A DNA stretch of 64,000 nucleotides from Scheffersomyces stipitis CBS 6054 (lineage: Eukaryota; Ascomycota; Pichiomycetes; Serinales; Debaryomycetaceae), in NCBI RefSeq assembly GCF_000209165.1, contig NC_009047.1, positions 744,001 through 808,000 of the forward strand, in the 5' to 3' direction. The position numbers and the translations under genes are program-made. Below the pieces are notes generated by a model. The model did no database searches and was not told the DNA's origin. It saw nothing but the letters and a program-made list of their open reading frames with translations. Numbering within the stretch: the first letter of the stretch is position 1; each line of letters opens with the position of its first letter. Below, piece by piece: positions 29,831-41,146 of this stretch.

Positions 29831-31264
29831 TCATGGAATGAAAAACACAGGCTTCGTGGACAAGCTCTTGGATCTCTTAAGATCCGAATCAGACTGTCCA
29901 ATCTTAGATGTGCTGATGTCAGTTTCAGCAACACAGTCAAATGATCTCTTCTTGATTGGAGGGTTCATTGATGTGGGGCTGGATCTCGACGAAGGAGAGT
30001 TGGGTTCAACGCTATGGCCCGTACCTGTAACTGCAGCAATAGCATTAGAAGTAGCAATGGATGTAGATGTGGAAGTTGATGATTCATTATCAGAAAAGAT
30101 CTGCTCAGCATCGAAACGTCTGGGACTGGTGCTGTTGGAGATGGGAGTGAGCGGCAACATTGTGGTGATGATGTTGACGTTCCTCTTCAACGCGTCCTTG
30201 GAGTTGCCAGAGTATATTCTGGGTGTTACTGGTGGTTCCAACATGGTAGCCAAGGACTCGGTAGCGCATCGCACCAGAGCTGTCATCAACTGTGTGTACT
30301 TTCCGTTTTCTGAGAAGTACTTGATCACCAAGCTCTTGGGAGGGTTGTCGATGATTTTTATCAAGTTCTTGAAGAAAGCCTTCGTGAACAAGCTCTGGAA
30401 AGTTGACACAGACAAGATCTCGTCAAAGTCCTCAGCAGGGTTGGTGACATTACTTTTGTATTCCTTTGTCTTCAACAAGTCGTTGAAGTAGTTCAACAAG
30501 GAGATCAAGTTGACGGGGATCTTCAACGTCAAGATGGCGACAAGGATCGAGATCAATGCAATTTGCGAAGAAGTGTAATCAAAGTAGATATTGGGGTAGA
30601 ATTGGAACAACTCTCCAAAATATGTAGCCAACAACTTTACTCTGTGATTTGACTTCTTGATCAAGTTGGCAACGTTTGGATTCGACAGGTTGTTGATCAA
30701 AATCGACAAGTACAAGTCAATGAAGGAGTCAAATGTTGGAGAGTTCACCATCCATTCCAACGACTTCAAGATGTGCTTTTCCATCTCGATGAAGAGTTCT
30801 TTGTGGTAGCTGTCCACGCAGATTTTTCTCAAGTCGTTCAAGGTGGGAATCTTGAACTTCGAGTCCAAGTTCTTACAGGAAATCCAGAGGGATGTCAATC
30901 CCAACAATTGGTAGTGCTGTTTCTTGACGATTCTTGTGGAGCAGTATCTGTCAATCAAATTCACCGTCAAGGGGAAAGTAGATTTCAGCAAGTTGAGAAT
31001 GGTGATGACTTCCATCAAAAAGTCGAGAAGAAGCGGTCTCATGCCCAACTTGATCTCAGGCTGCTGTTCGATAAGCATTAGCGATGGTAAAGTCTTTGTT
31101 TCCATTGATAGCAAGTGGTGGAGCATTTCCATCTGGTAGTCACACACAGCGGCTGAATGGCACTGGAACTCCATCGACTGCAAGTGGAAGTTGGATGACT
31201 TGACTGACGAGTTATACATGCGGACTTGGTGGAAGGCATCAGGCGAGTGGGAATAGGTCGTCAT
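29831..31264 (-). CDS. CLN3: G1 cyclin, Cln3-like
   Basis: A 477-aa cyclin that would bind the Cdc28-type kinase to drive Start. The cyclin box spans about residues 60-195, with IKLGMRPLLLDFLMEVITIL, LTVNLIDRYCSTRIV, YQLLGLTSLWISCKNLDSK and MEKHILKSLEWMVNSPTFDS. The second half is Ser/Thr/Pro-rich (PRIYSG, PLTPISNSTSPRR, SPSSRSSPTSMNPP), consistent with PEST-type instability and CDK phosphorylation, and it ends with a basic patch (KKRSFDC, LKRSKS). I prefer CLN3 over CCN1 or HGC1 because the latter two are much longer in Candida albicans (from memory). The leader carries a lone short upstream ORF, as does S. cerevisiae CLN3. Confidence 0.65.
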   Translation of the reverse strand: MTTYSHSPDAFHQVRMYNSSVKSSNFHLQSMEFQCHSAAVCDYQMEMLHHLLSMETKTLPSLMLIEQQPEIKLGMRPLLLDFLMEVITILNLLKSTFPLTVNLIDRYCSTRIVKKQHYQLLGLTSLWISCKNLDSKFKIPTLNDLRKICVDSYHKELFIEMEKHILKSLEWMVNSPTFDSFIDLYLSILINNLSNPNVANLIKKSNHRVKLLATYFGELFQFYPNIYFDYTSSQIALISILVAILTLKIPVNLISLLNYFNDLLKTKEYKSNVTNPAEDFDEILSVSTFQSLFTKAFFKNLIKIIDNPPKSLVIKYFSENGKYTQLMTALVRCATESLATMLEPPVTPRIYSGNSKDALKRNVNIITTMLPLTPISNSTSPRRFDAEQIFSDNESSTSTSTSIATSNAIAAVTGTGHSVEPNSPSSRSSPTSMNPPIKKRSFDCVAETDISTSKIGQSDSDLKRSKSLSTKPVFFIP

Positions 31265-31351
31265 GGTAGGAAATGAATAAATGAAATGTCTAATGAGGCT
31301 AATGAAGGATTTCTGAATATTTCAGACGAATGTTCTATGTGTCTAGACGTT

Positions 31352-31369
31352 CTAATGTGAGTCGGCCAT
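31352..31369 (-). promoter_or_regulatory. Five-codon upstream ORF (MADSH) in the cyclin leader
   Basis: The ATG at 31369 opens five codons and stops at TAG (31352), 87 bases before the cyclin ATG. It is the only minus-strand ATG between 31265 and 31871. S. cerevisiae CLN3 is known to be restrained by a short upstream ORF; a similar role here is inferred. Confidence 0.55.
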
Positions 31370-31573
31370 CTAAGGTAGACAATGAGGGATGCGGAGGTAC
31401 ACCAAACGAATGAGTTGAATGTCAATTGACTTTTGCAAGTGAAGGTGGTTGTCTATGGTATGTACAAAGCGTAGGGCAATGCTGAGACACCGATGCAAGA
31501 TGAAAGAAAGACGGCTTTTGCGGAAAAGACAAATGCAATGGAAGTGAAGAACCAACCGATGAGCTGGAGAGGA

Positions 31574-31582
31574 ATATATATA
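31574..31582 (-). promoter_or_regulatory. TATA-like element upstream of the cyclin gene
   Basis: ATATATATA about 310 bases upstream of the cyclin start. A second run lies near 31628-31637. Either could set transcription start upstream of the upstream ORF. Confidence 0.3.
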
Positions 31583-34500
31583 GGAGAAACAAAAGGAGGT
31601 CGAGTCGTTGCAGTATAGATATAGTTAAATATATATACGGATCAGTATAAAAAAACGACAACGATATGAACAATATGAACAATATTAACAATATAAGTAA
31701 GAACGACAAAGAAAGGAAGAGATTGTAAGTCTTTTATCCACAAGTAAAAGAACTAGGAAACACAAGATAGAAACCTTGAACTAGGGTTGGAGTAAAAAAC
31801 GACTGGGATTCGAAAGATATAAATATAATTTGAAGCTATGAAAAATTTAGATTTCTGAAGGATTTCAGATACCATAGTATTTTTAAGAACGACACTTCTT
31901 GCTGCAACTTTTCTATAACAACGACCTAATAATAAAACCCACCCCTTCATGGGCAAATAAAAAAAAGGAGTTGATTAGACTTCACTTCAAATTAATTTTC
32001 TTGTACGAGTGTGGAAAAAATCGCTACAGAAAATCTCTGAATTCAAGAAAAATCCGTTGTATCAGGATTCCCAAGGTCGATCTTTAAGGTATTTTATTTT
32101 TTTGTGGTTGATTGCTTTATAATGCACTAGGTACAGCTGCTGCATGTAATGTATAATATGTATAATTTGTATGCTGTCTTCCCGTCCTACCAGGATATGT
32201 CGTCTGATTGATTGTTTGATTTCTTTTTGGAAGGCTATCCCGCATCAGTGCAGGATATGTCGCATCTATATTTTTGCCCAATTCACTAAGAGGGGGCAGG
32301 GTTTTCGGAATCAACTCTAACTAGCGTTAACAGGGGGGTCAATTTGGCTCAACTATTTTCGGTGAACGTCTCATTCTGGGTTTTCAAATGGTTCCGCCTG
32401 TTTGCTCGGCTTCAACTCCCAAAGTGGCTCCGAGAATAATTAAATGGTAGCCACCCTTGTGGACTCGACTAAGCTTTTTCCCACATCCATCCCTAACTAT
32501 GGGTCTGTGGTTTTTAGCCTCCAGCACTACCCTGCTGCTTTGACGATAGGTGCGTACAGCTTTCGTACTTGCACTGTCAGGTCGACCAGAATTACGACTC
32601 AATTGTCTACCGCTACAATGGCAGGTGGTTCTATCTCCCGCGCTGCTTGGCCCACGGCTGGGGCTACTAGCACTCGAATCTCCGGCCCTCACCTGAAACA
32701 GATCAGCCAATCTGGTGACATTTACGTGCAACTTGTAGCGCAATTCTGAGATCCGTGTGGTCGACGAGTTCGGAATTTTATACAGTTCTTAGGGGCCTCT
32801 GTGCACACTTGAAATGGTTATTTTTATTAGGAGGGTTGTCTCTCAGTTTTAGCCTTTGCCTGGCAGCACAATGGTCCCGTTATGTAACTCTGGATATCAT
32901 TCTCATTACGGTTTTGTGGATCCAGAGCCATTCCCCCTTATGAATCCCCCTTTTTCCGTGCAATTGTCCTCTGCAGTTCATCTTCTGTTCTGGGATAAAT
33001 TGATAGAGTGTTGTTACATGTGACATCATGTACGCACATGCACACAATTGGCTACTGGGTTACTCCATTTCTATTCATTCAAATTGCTCCACTATCGGGC
33101 AATATTTTCTACTTCAACCAGCAACTGAAGGTTTGTTGCTAGACGCCAATACGTCCATACGTCTATATAATGGAAAAAGAAGGGAGAGCGAAGGTTTCAC
33201 TGGTTTCCACAGGCAATTGCTGTGGTGCTGGCTCGCGACCACCCCAGCGACTGGAGAAGCTTGACAGATCGTCCTACAACCCTCCAATGGCATGTTACAC
33301 CACAACCAAGGCTAGACCGTTTTCAGTTAATGTCAACCTATCGCCATTGGCAACTATTTTACCTGATTCAATGAAGAAAATATCGGGAAAAGAAAACTCC
33401 CCAGCACAAAGCGATAACCAGTAAATCCTACTAACAGGGCAAAAAGGAGTATCGGGAACCTGCAAAATGAGGTGAAATTACCACAAAACGGCGGATAACC
33501 CCATATCACCAAATCTTCGACCCTCTCTAAATGGGCATTTCCAACCGTCTTTAAATAGACATTCCTCGGCCGAGTACAGGGCTTGGATCGAGACAATTGT
33601 GTAGCAACCGTCCAGAATTCCCGTCGTAACGGGTTAAGCTTACGCTAATACACGAATGGTTTGTAACCTCGTCTCCTAATCGTAACGTCGAATCTGCTGG
33701 GCGACGACATTTCTGATGGCACATTTTTTGATCCCGACCATGTGCAGTCGAAGACTTTTTCCATACTGAATTGCAGATGGTGAAATCAGAGTTAGTCCCC
33801 TATTGTTCCAGTGCAAATCTTCTGTTTTAGTCCAGTCAATGTAACTAGAGTCTAACTCCACGTAACTATGTATGAAACTCACTGAAACGCCATCAGCCCC
33901 TATGTGTGGTGACAGGGCGCTATTCAAGAATGTCGAGCTATGTAGACGAAATGCCATCGGATCAAATAAAAAATATGTCGACCACAGAAACAGCGTATTG
34001 TACTTATGGGCATCTCACCGATAGAACGACACAATATGTAGAGTGGTGGGCGGATTAAGCCGACAATTCTGAGAGTGCCCTCCGCCTGTTGGTTGGGTTC
34101 GTAATTAGATTGACTAATTAGCTCTTATCTACAATGCCGATGGGCACTACTGTAATTAGCTATTCTTTACTCTCTTGTCGCTCTTCAGCTGTTTTTCAAC
34201 CGCTGTATATTCAAGTTCTACCGTACATAACAGACCACTTTTAACAATAGTATACTCTAGAAGCATGCTGTGGCAATATGCTGTGCCATCATGCTTGGGC
34301 CAGATCAACTGGTGGACCCTCCGCACATAACCACCCGAAAGTGCACATTACATACTCTAAAGCCTGAGCAACAGTCGGTATATTAATTATTAGTGGGCAC
34401 AGTTTCACCGCACGTAATTTCGGCTACCATTGAGATCTGAGACATTCCTTTGCCAAGATCGGGATACTTCAACAGTTCCAAATTGCACCCATCAGATTAC

Positions 34501-34974
34501 ATGACCAATTCTTCAGGTCGAGACTGATTGTCTCTCGGGTATTGAATCTGGGCGAACACCTGAAGAACTAAAGCCTCTGGGAGCAAAAACTAGTGCCGAA
34601 AATGGAATCATTCCAAGACCATCGAGTACAGGACAATCCCGGACGGAATCTTCTCCAATTGGCAGATTTCTTGTTGTGTAACCTGTTCGCCCCAGCCAAA
34701 GATTGCAATCGTCGCCATAGTAAAGTGCAGTTATTGCCCTAGAAAATGTCGCATTCTCTCGACAAGGAAAAATTTTTCACTGGTTACGACACCTCGCAAA
34801 TGTGAGTTAACATAGTAACCAGGTGTTGTTGTAGATAACTTCTTTGTGGCTTTCCCAGCTCATCTTTCGCATTTCTTTCCGTCAGCCCTAACAATTCCTG
34901 GTCGGCTCATAGTATCAACTCATCTCATCTCGTCTCGTATTCTTCTCTCTTGACCCGTCTGTTTTGATTGCACA

Positions 34975-35868
34975 ATGTCGACGTCTCCAGAGTTACCTTC
35001 TACCAGAGATGACCTCGTGGCGAGACAAAAGAAAGAGTCGAAAGACTTGATCGCCACCGTCACTGGCATGAAGAAACAGGCTACCAAGAAGACAAGAAAG
35101 GCTGTTCTTCAGAGAATCCAAGAATTGCAAGACAATCTTGATAGAAAGCACAAGGAAGAACTTCAACAGCTTGACTCTGTATCTAACACTGATATCAATG
35201 CAGAAGATGATGACGAATTTTCTCCAGAACAATTACTAGCCCAAATGGAAATCAAAGACGAAGCTCCTGCTGAATCAACAGAGCCTACACCACCAACCCA
35301 GCCTAAGGCTAAGAGAAATAGACAGAAAGAAAGACTTGAAAGACGAAAAGCAGAAATCGAAAAGATCAGAGAAGAAGCTGCTCTTGAAGCTGCTGATACT
35401 GTTGACTACAGAAAGATTGAAATTGAGTCCATGGACAAATTACTCACATTGAACAACTTGAAGCTACATGAAATCAAACCTGACGGTCACTGTTTGTTCG
35501 CTTCCATCCAAGATCAATTGCTAGTACGACATGAAGAACAAACAACAATTCAAGGTCTTCGTCAATTGGCTGGTGACTACATGTTGGCAAACAGAGACGA
35601 CTTCACTCCTTTCCTCTTTGATGAAAAGACATTCGAATTGAGAGATATCGAACCCTACGTTGAAGAATTGGTCTCCACTGCCATGTGGGGTTCTGATATG
35701 GAAATCTTAGCCCTTTCAAAACACTTTGATTGTCCAATTAGTATTTATATGGCTGGCGCTTCAACACACAAAATTAACGAACTGGGGCATAACAGCGAAT
35801 TGAAATTGGGATTCTACAAGCACTCCTTTGGATTGGGAGAGCATTACAATTCGCTCAGGGATATATAG
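34975..35868 (+). CDS. OTU2: OTU-domain deubiquitinase, Otu2-like
   Basis: A 297-aa cysteine protease of the OTU family that would remove ubiquitin; S. cerevisiae Otu2 acts on ribosome-bound ubiquitin. The first half is charged and predicted coiled-coil (KKQATKKTRKAVLQRIQELQ; KRNRQKERLERRKAEIEKIR). The OTU domain begins near residue 155. The catalytic box is DGHCLF at 170-175 (Cys173 as nucleophile, Asp170), and the catalytic His is in EHYNSL near the C-terminus (His290). Layout and length match Otu2/OTUD6. The ATG at 34975 is preceded by a pyrimidine-rich leader. It is isolated between two long gaps. Confidence 0.88.
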   Translation: MSTSPELPSTRDDLVARQKKESKDLIATVTGMKKQATKKTRKAVLQRIQELQDNLDRKHKEELQQLDSVSNTDINAEDDDEFSPEQLLAQMEIKDEAPAESTEPTPPTQPKAKRNRQKERLERRKAEIEKIREEAALEAADTVDYRKIEIESMDKLLTLNNLKLHEIKPDGHCLFASIQDQLLVRHEEQTTIQGLRQLAGDYMLANRDDFTPFLFDEKTFELRDIEPYVEELVSTAMWGSDMEILALSKHFDCPISIYMAGASTHKINELGHNSELKLGFYKHSFGLGEHYNSLRDI

Positions 35869-38800
35869 AGATTTTGATAGATTTTTGTTAGATTGTGTAT
35901 CATAGAACGACTCTTGGAGTAAAAAATGTCTCCCGCACTCGGTGAAGCAAGACGGAATTAACCGAGACATTTCTATAATTTTGCAGGTTAGATATAACAA
36001 GTTGTAAATCTCTTTAGCGGTTGGGTCACGTGAAAACCTTTAAATTATTTTTTACATTCTGCAGCCATTCCCCAGAGTTTAATCGGCAAGAGAACGCACT
36101 AAATATAACTATATGCACCTTGATCTCGTATAATATGCACGTTGCCATGGTTACACACCAAACGGAATAAACTAAAAATAGTCCAGCAGAATTGCCTATT
36201 TGGGAGATGTTGAACGGTAAAAACATATTTCCACTTTATATGACAAACAAATCCATCGTATCGACAAAAGCGATTGCTGACGATGTGGTTCTACGGTTGC
36301 AGACGTATATACATCTGCTTTGTTTTGTTGTCAACTTCTCACAGGAGCAATTCTCTGAAAATCAGATAATTTCCCCATTTTTCGTTGCTCGTTGAAACTC
36401 AGCTATCTCAGAAAATCAATTGATTTTCCTAATCTTTAGGTATCCTGAATTAATAAGTTTTACTAAAAGAAAATAGTTCATCCATTCGTAAACTAGGGAT
36501 ACAGATAAGCTTTCAAATTGATTGGAAGACCGTAGTTGTGGTGCTGGTTCGGATTTATTTGTCAGTTTTCAGCCAATCTTGGAGCCTCATATGGTGCGGG
36601 CTCAAAAGACACGGCATCTAATTTTGAATCAAGGTCGATCCTGGTGTGCGGTGAGTGAAAAATTTTGAAAGGGCATACAGCCAATTCCCCGCCTAGATTC
36701 TTATTCAAGATTCACATAAACGAGAACAATAGACATGCAGTACTTGATCATGTAGTCAAGTAGACACCTTCTCTGTCAAAGTCTTCAAATAAGTCTGCAC
36801 AGTGCTACATGGGCTCTTGTAAGATGGTTCTATACAATTTGGACCCAGCTGTTTGTCATTTTTATCTTGAAACATTCCTATCTTGAATATAAAGACGGTG
36901 GTTCAACTCTTGCCCGACGCCAGTAGTTATGAAAGTGAACACGTGGAATACTACTTACTATGAGGTAATGTGTAAGAGCATATAGTTCAGCTCCACAAAC
37001 GTGGAAGTATATTGGACAATAGAAGAAGAACACTTGATTAGACGAAGATGTGAAAACAATGAGCGTACAACTCCATGTGTCTAAATACAGTCGACATGTG
37101 TCTGTTTCCACTACCAATCTTTAGTATGGGAGCTCGCCCCGCTACAAAGCCCGCAGGTCTAAGACTGCTAATCAAACTTTGAACTTCACCAGCAGTCACA
37201 CACTCCTTTTCGTCAAGTGTTACCTTGTTGCCGATATTAAGTTCTGTACATCCCCATAAAGAAGGGGAGACATTCTTTATTTACCACATGAAGAGATGGA
37301 AGATATTTTCTCAATCCCGATTAGCCAGAACTCGCCAACCAGTTCTCTCTACCAACTGCCCAAATTGTGGTAGTCTATTAATTGGACCAACACAAAACTA
37401 AGAATAAGTTGTACAGGCGAGAACAAAATTTTTCATCTGTATTCACTAGAGTTTAGCGACCCGGTGCAACGGAAGAATAAAATTTATTAAGAGTTAACTT
37501 TGCAAGATCTCACACATAAGAGTGAAAATATGGCGAAGTCGAGCTATATGTGGAGCTCCACCGTAATGAAGTCTTGAAATTATAATTACTAAATGGCAAC
37601 GACGTAAGTCGAGCTGAACAAAGAGTGTGGGTTCATCTATAATGGAATTTGAATCTCCACTCCAGCTTTTGTGTCCACCAAAACTTTTCAGGATGCATAT
37701 TTAAATGAAGGTCCAGATCACATAGATAAACGGGACAAAAAAATAACTCTTTCTCCTAATACGATGGCTTCATCGAGAAGGATGTCAAATGTGTGGTTTG
37801 ACATGGCATGACTAAATACCTACTTGAGAAGCACTTGCAACTTCAAGCGACTAGACTCTTCACCTGAAACTTTTATGTCTAGCGTGACATTCTTGTAAGT
37901 CGTTGACCCCTTTCTTGTCACAATCTTGTGCAGTCTGCTCATTGGAGCGATTTTAAAGCGACCTGCGTAATGTTAGGGGGCTTTCATAATCACCATTCTT
38001 AAGAATACGAAGACCTACGTTTTCCATTGTTCAACAAGAAGGACTCATTGTAGTTTCCATTGCGGTCAATCGTACGGTTAAGCTTAGACAATTACTATAC
38101 TAATTATCAATTGCACGGAACAATACCTAATAAGACCATTGTTAAGTGGAATTTGACTTAGGTACACTTTTTACTTAGTCATGGCGTGCAAGGTCAACAT
38201 CTGGGCTTGGATACATAATTTAGACGGCGTAGGTTAAGGTAGGAATATGTAGGGAAGTATGACAGCTCGTCCGTTACATGGAGAAGGGGTAAGCATTGGA
38301 ATTTCATTTCAATGTAGGCTAGAAGCGCAGTTATTATGTAAAGTGTACACCGTACCAACTCATCGTATGCTAGTAATGAATGGCAGGGATTCACCGCCTT
38401 GAATCCTCAAACTTTATTGCAATTCCCAAGATTTGCCGAAACTGTTTCATCTCCTGAAGATTTACCAACCTGTAACAATCTAACCTTAAAGTCACAAGCA
38501 GCTTGGTATTGTACCGGACTGGCAACGACAATTCTACTTTCTGCTTTGAGTTAAATCTTCGTGAATCGCAAATATCCCTTATTGTGGAGATATACCCCAT
38601 CCATCCACAGCTATTAAGGCACTCTCACGCATATATGTGCAATTGAGCCACTTTTACCAAAGATACATGTTATTGGTGGAGAGGCTTTCGGGTTCGGGTC
38701 GCAAGGCGGATAGGCCGTACGTTCTATTTCCCGTCAACTTAGTTAATATCTCTTGTTGCAAGGCATTGCAATAAAGACCTCTGTAACAGTTGCCCCATGC

Positions 38801-40031
38801 TATGAAATAGTGTCAAAAATGTACAAATTGGTGAAGCCAACCAAGAATTTGACACTAAATTTTTGCTTAGGTCCAGACTAACAAGTTTAAGCTCTCCCTA
38901 ATAATTCGGGTAGCCTTTCCACAATGATAATCGCCCAATTTGATTCCTCGGGCCAGTTCATTTCAGCTTTAGACTGCACAGCAATCAACTATATTACCTG
39001 GATAGATTGTCCACATATTACTTTGTTATCTGAAGATATGCTTCACTTCCTGCACATGCTGATAAACGTTCCTGATATGCGGGGGGTTATTCCCTATTCA
39101 GACAAATTGAATTAAACAATTATTCACGATTATCAACGTAAATAATTCCATAATTGGAGAGAATAAGATTTGGACTATTTAAGCGTAGGCTGCACCCCCT
39201 GTTTATTCTGGGCACAGTGCGCCTCCAGGCAATTTCATCGTCTTCATTCGTTTTGTCGCTGCCAGGCACTGAATTTAGGTTATACTCTTCCAACAATCGT
39301 GCTAATGAAAGTGAAATGGCCTGGTGCATTTACTTGACTGACATAATTATTTTGTCTTTCGTGTTGCATTGTTAGTGTCAATTACGTCAAGAGCTGGTCT
39401 CTCCTATTCCTTTTCTAGGATAAATATAATTTTTTTGCAATCTCGCTTAATGGCTTTACCAACAGTGAATTGACTGCGGTGTTTTCCGGTCAAGAATTCA
39501 ATTAACGTAAATAATACTAGGTACGTGGCACAGGTGAGATGATGTAGCAATGAATGTGTATGCAAGGAAAGTCGGCAATTTTCAAATGCTATCGGCCAGA
39601 CCATATGCTCGTAATAGAGTCAATAAGTTCAGTGGCTATCAACCGATTGTGGCCACTATATGATATTTTCAACCACATGGAGGGATCGGGACTCAATATG
39701 TAGGTAAAGCTTTTTCGTAATTCGGAAATGTTCGTATTGACGGTTTCAGAACCGAATCCTTAGATCGTCGAAAGTCCAACCAGCAGAAGTTAATAAACTC
39801 GGAGGCTTAACTATGGGGTAAGATAACCAAAAGAATTGTAGAATGTCACGTTGCATCGGTCATGTGCCCATCCATCTAGATTTTTTTCCTTGACTATGCA
39901 GATTTCTTTTGTCAAATCATTTAGATATCTATTGTAAAGGCACCCTATTGGCTGAAAGCTCGTGTTCGTAACACCTCACGGCTCGTAATCACTTCACAAA
40001 ACGACATCTTTTACGTTTTTAAGTTTTCAAA
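35869..40031. other. 4.2-kb gene-free region between OTU2 and CYC3
   Basis: No frame longer than 79 codons is open here, and none has a family resemblance. No tRNA B-box, LTR-like ends or tandem array is visible. One CACGTG is at 36027-36032. It is unusually long for this genome neighbourhood; a decayed gene, a non-coding RNA or a long regulatory region are all possible. Confidence 0.6.
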
Positions 40032-40889
40032 ATGGGCTGGTTTTGGGCTGAGAAAAAGGTTTCCACCTCCATCGAATCCGCAGTTGACAGTTTTCCACAA
40101 CTGAATCTTGATGCAAAATGCCCTATAGACCATACTAAATTGTCTCAAAGACAACAGGAAAAACCACTGGGCTGCCCAGTTGACCACGGGTCTTTCAAGA
40201 AAGCCCCTGCAGCCGAATGTCCTGTTAAGGGAGGAGATGAGGTACTTAATCCTTTGAATAACATGCCTATGGCTATCTCATCGGAAAGACTTCCGGGTCA
40301 GAAAGTGAGTCTTTCAACCGAAAGAACAATTTCCACTATTCCAAGAGGTGAATCTGATGATCAGGGCTTATGGGAGTATCCATCTCCACAACAAATGTTG
40401 AACGCTATGGTCAGAAAAGGCAAGGCTAAGGATATCCCGGAAGACGCAGTAGAGTCCATGGTTGACGTTCATAACTTCTTGAACGAAGGAGCATGGCAAC
40501 AGATCTTAGATTGGGAAGATGAGTATACAAAAGAAACAAAGATTGAACCTCGTTTGAAGAAATTTACAGGTAGACCTAACGACTTGTCTCCCAGAGCTCA
40601 AATGTACTTGTGGCTAGGTAAATTGTTTCCTGACACTTTCAACACTCAACCTCCTTTCGATAGACACGATTGGACAGTGTTGAGGTCGATGGGCTTGAAC
40701 AAAGGCTTCAAGGAAGTCAGATACGTCATTGATTATTACTCTGCTCCAGACGATGAGGAAACGGGTATGCCCGCATTCATGTTGGATACTAGGCCAGCTT
40801 TAGATAGTCCAGCAAGTGTAAGGGACAGATTCGTCCATTGGTCGTATCCCTTGTACAAAAGGGCCATGGGCGAATTTGACGAGAAGTGA
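40032..40889 (+). CDS. CYC3: Holocytochrome c synthase (cytochrome c heme lyase)
   Basis: This enzyme attaches heme to apocytochrome c in the mitochondrial intermembrane space. The 285-aa protein begins MGWFWAEKK, as Cyc3 does, and carries three heme-regulatory CP motifs near the N-terminus (KCPIDH, GCPVDH, ECPVKG). The conserved core includes [50 protein letters not shown] and [12 protein letters not shown], then the PALDS block. The N-terminal match favours Cyc3 over the cytochrome c1 lyase Cyt2. Two CTG codons (in KP-X-GCPVDH and PQ-X-NLD) are at variable positions. Convergent with CCM1 across 257 bases. Confidence 0.94.
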   Translation: MGWFWAEKKVSTSIESAVDSFPQLNLDAKCPIDHTKLSQRQQEKPLGCPVDHGSFKKAPAAECPVKGGDEVLNPLNNMPMAISSERLPGQKVSLSTERTISTIPRGESDDQGLWEYPSPQQMLNAMVRKGKAKDIPEDAVESMVDVHNFLNEGAWQQILDWEDEYTKETKIEPRLKKFTGRPNDLSPRAQMYLWLGKLFPDTFNTQPPFDRHDWTVLRSMGLNKGFKEVRYVIDYYSAPDDEETGMPAFMLDTRPALDSPASVRDRFVHWSYPLYKRAMGEFDEK

Positions 40890-41146
40890 GCTTTCGTCTT
40901 CATGTTATAGTCTCCGTCATTCCACACATTAATGTTATTCATTGTATTTAGTCCTCATTTCTCTGTATACCTACTGACTTTTATCAAATATATGAAATAT
41001 GAAATAAGCTAATTTAAGAACTTTTCCCATCGACTTCTTCTTTACTGCTTTCCTGGCTTTATTGCTACAGTATGCATATCTGTTATTACTCTATTGCAAT
41101 ATGCAAAAACTATTTATAATCGTTAAGGTCTATGTACAATGCAGAA

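Larger units (their letters stand above)
31265..34974. other. Long divergent region, cyclin gene / OTU2
   Basis: 3.7 kb between divergent genes. The cyclin-proximal 607 bases behave like a minus-strand leader (one ATG only, at 31369). TATA-like ATATATATA lies at 31574-31582. CAGGATATGTCG occurs twice, at 32191 and 32251. The middle part (32.3-34.7 kb) has balanced composition and overlapping frames of 60-119 codons on both strands with no family resemblance. GCGACAT-type sites are at 32257-32263 and 34746-34752. Confidence 0.6.

Noticed and set aside
31798..31830. tRNA B-box-like TTCGAATCC on the minus strand
   Set aside because: No matching A box, anticodon stem or acceptor stem could be drawn around it.
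32384..32749. Overlapping frames of 119 (minus) and 101 (plus) codons
   Set aside because: They overlap on opposite strands in a GC-richer patch, with no family resemblance. A decayed element is possible but I cannot show it.
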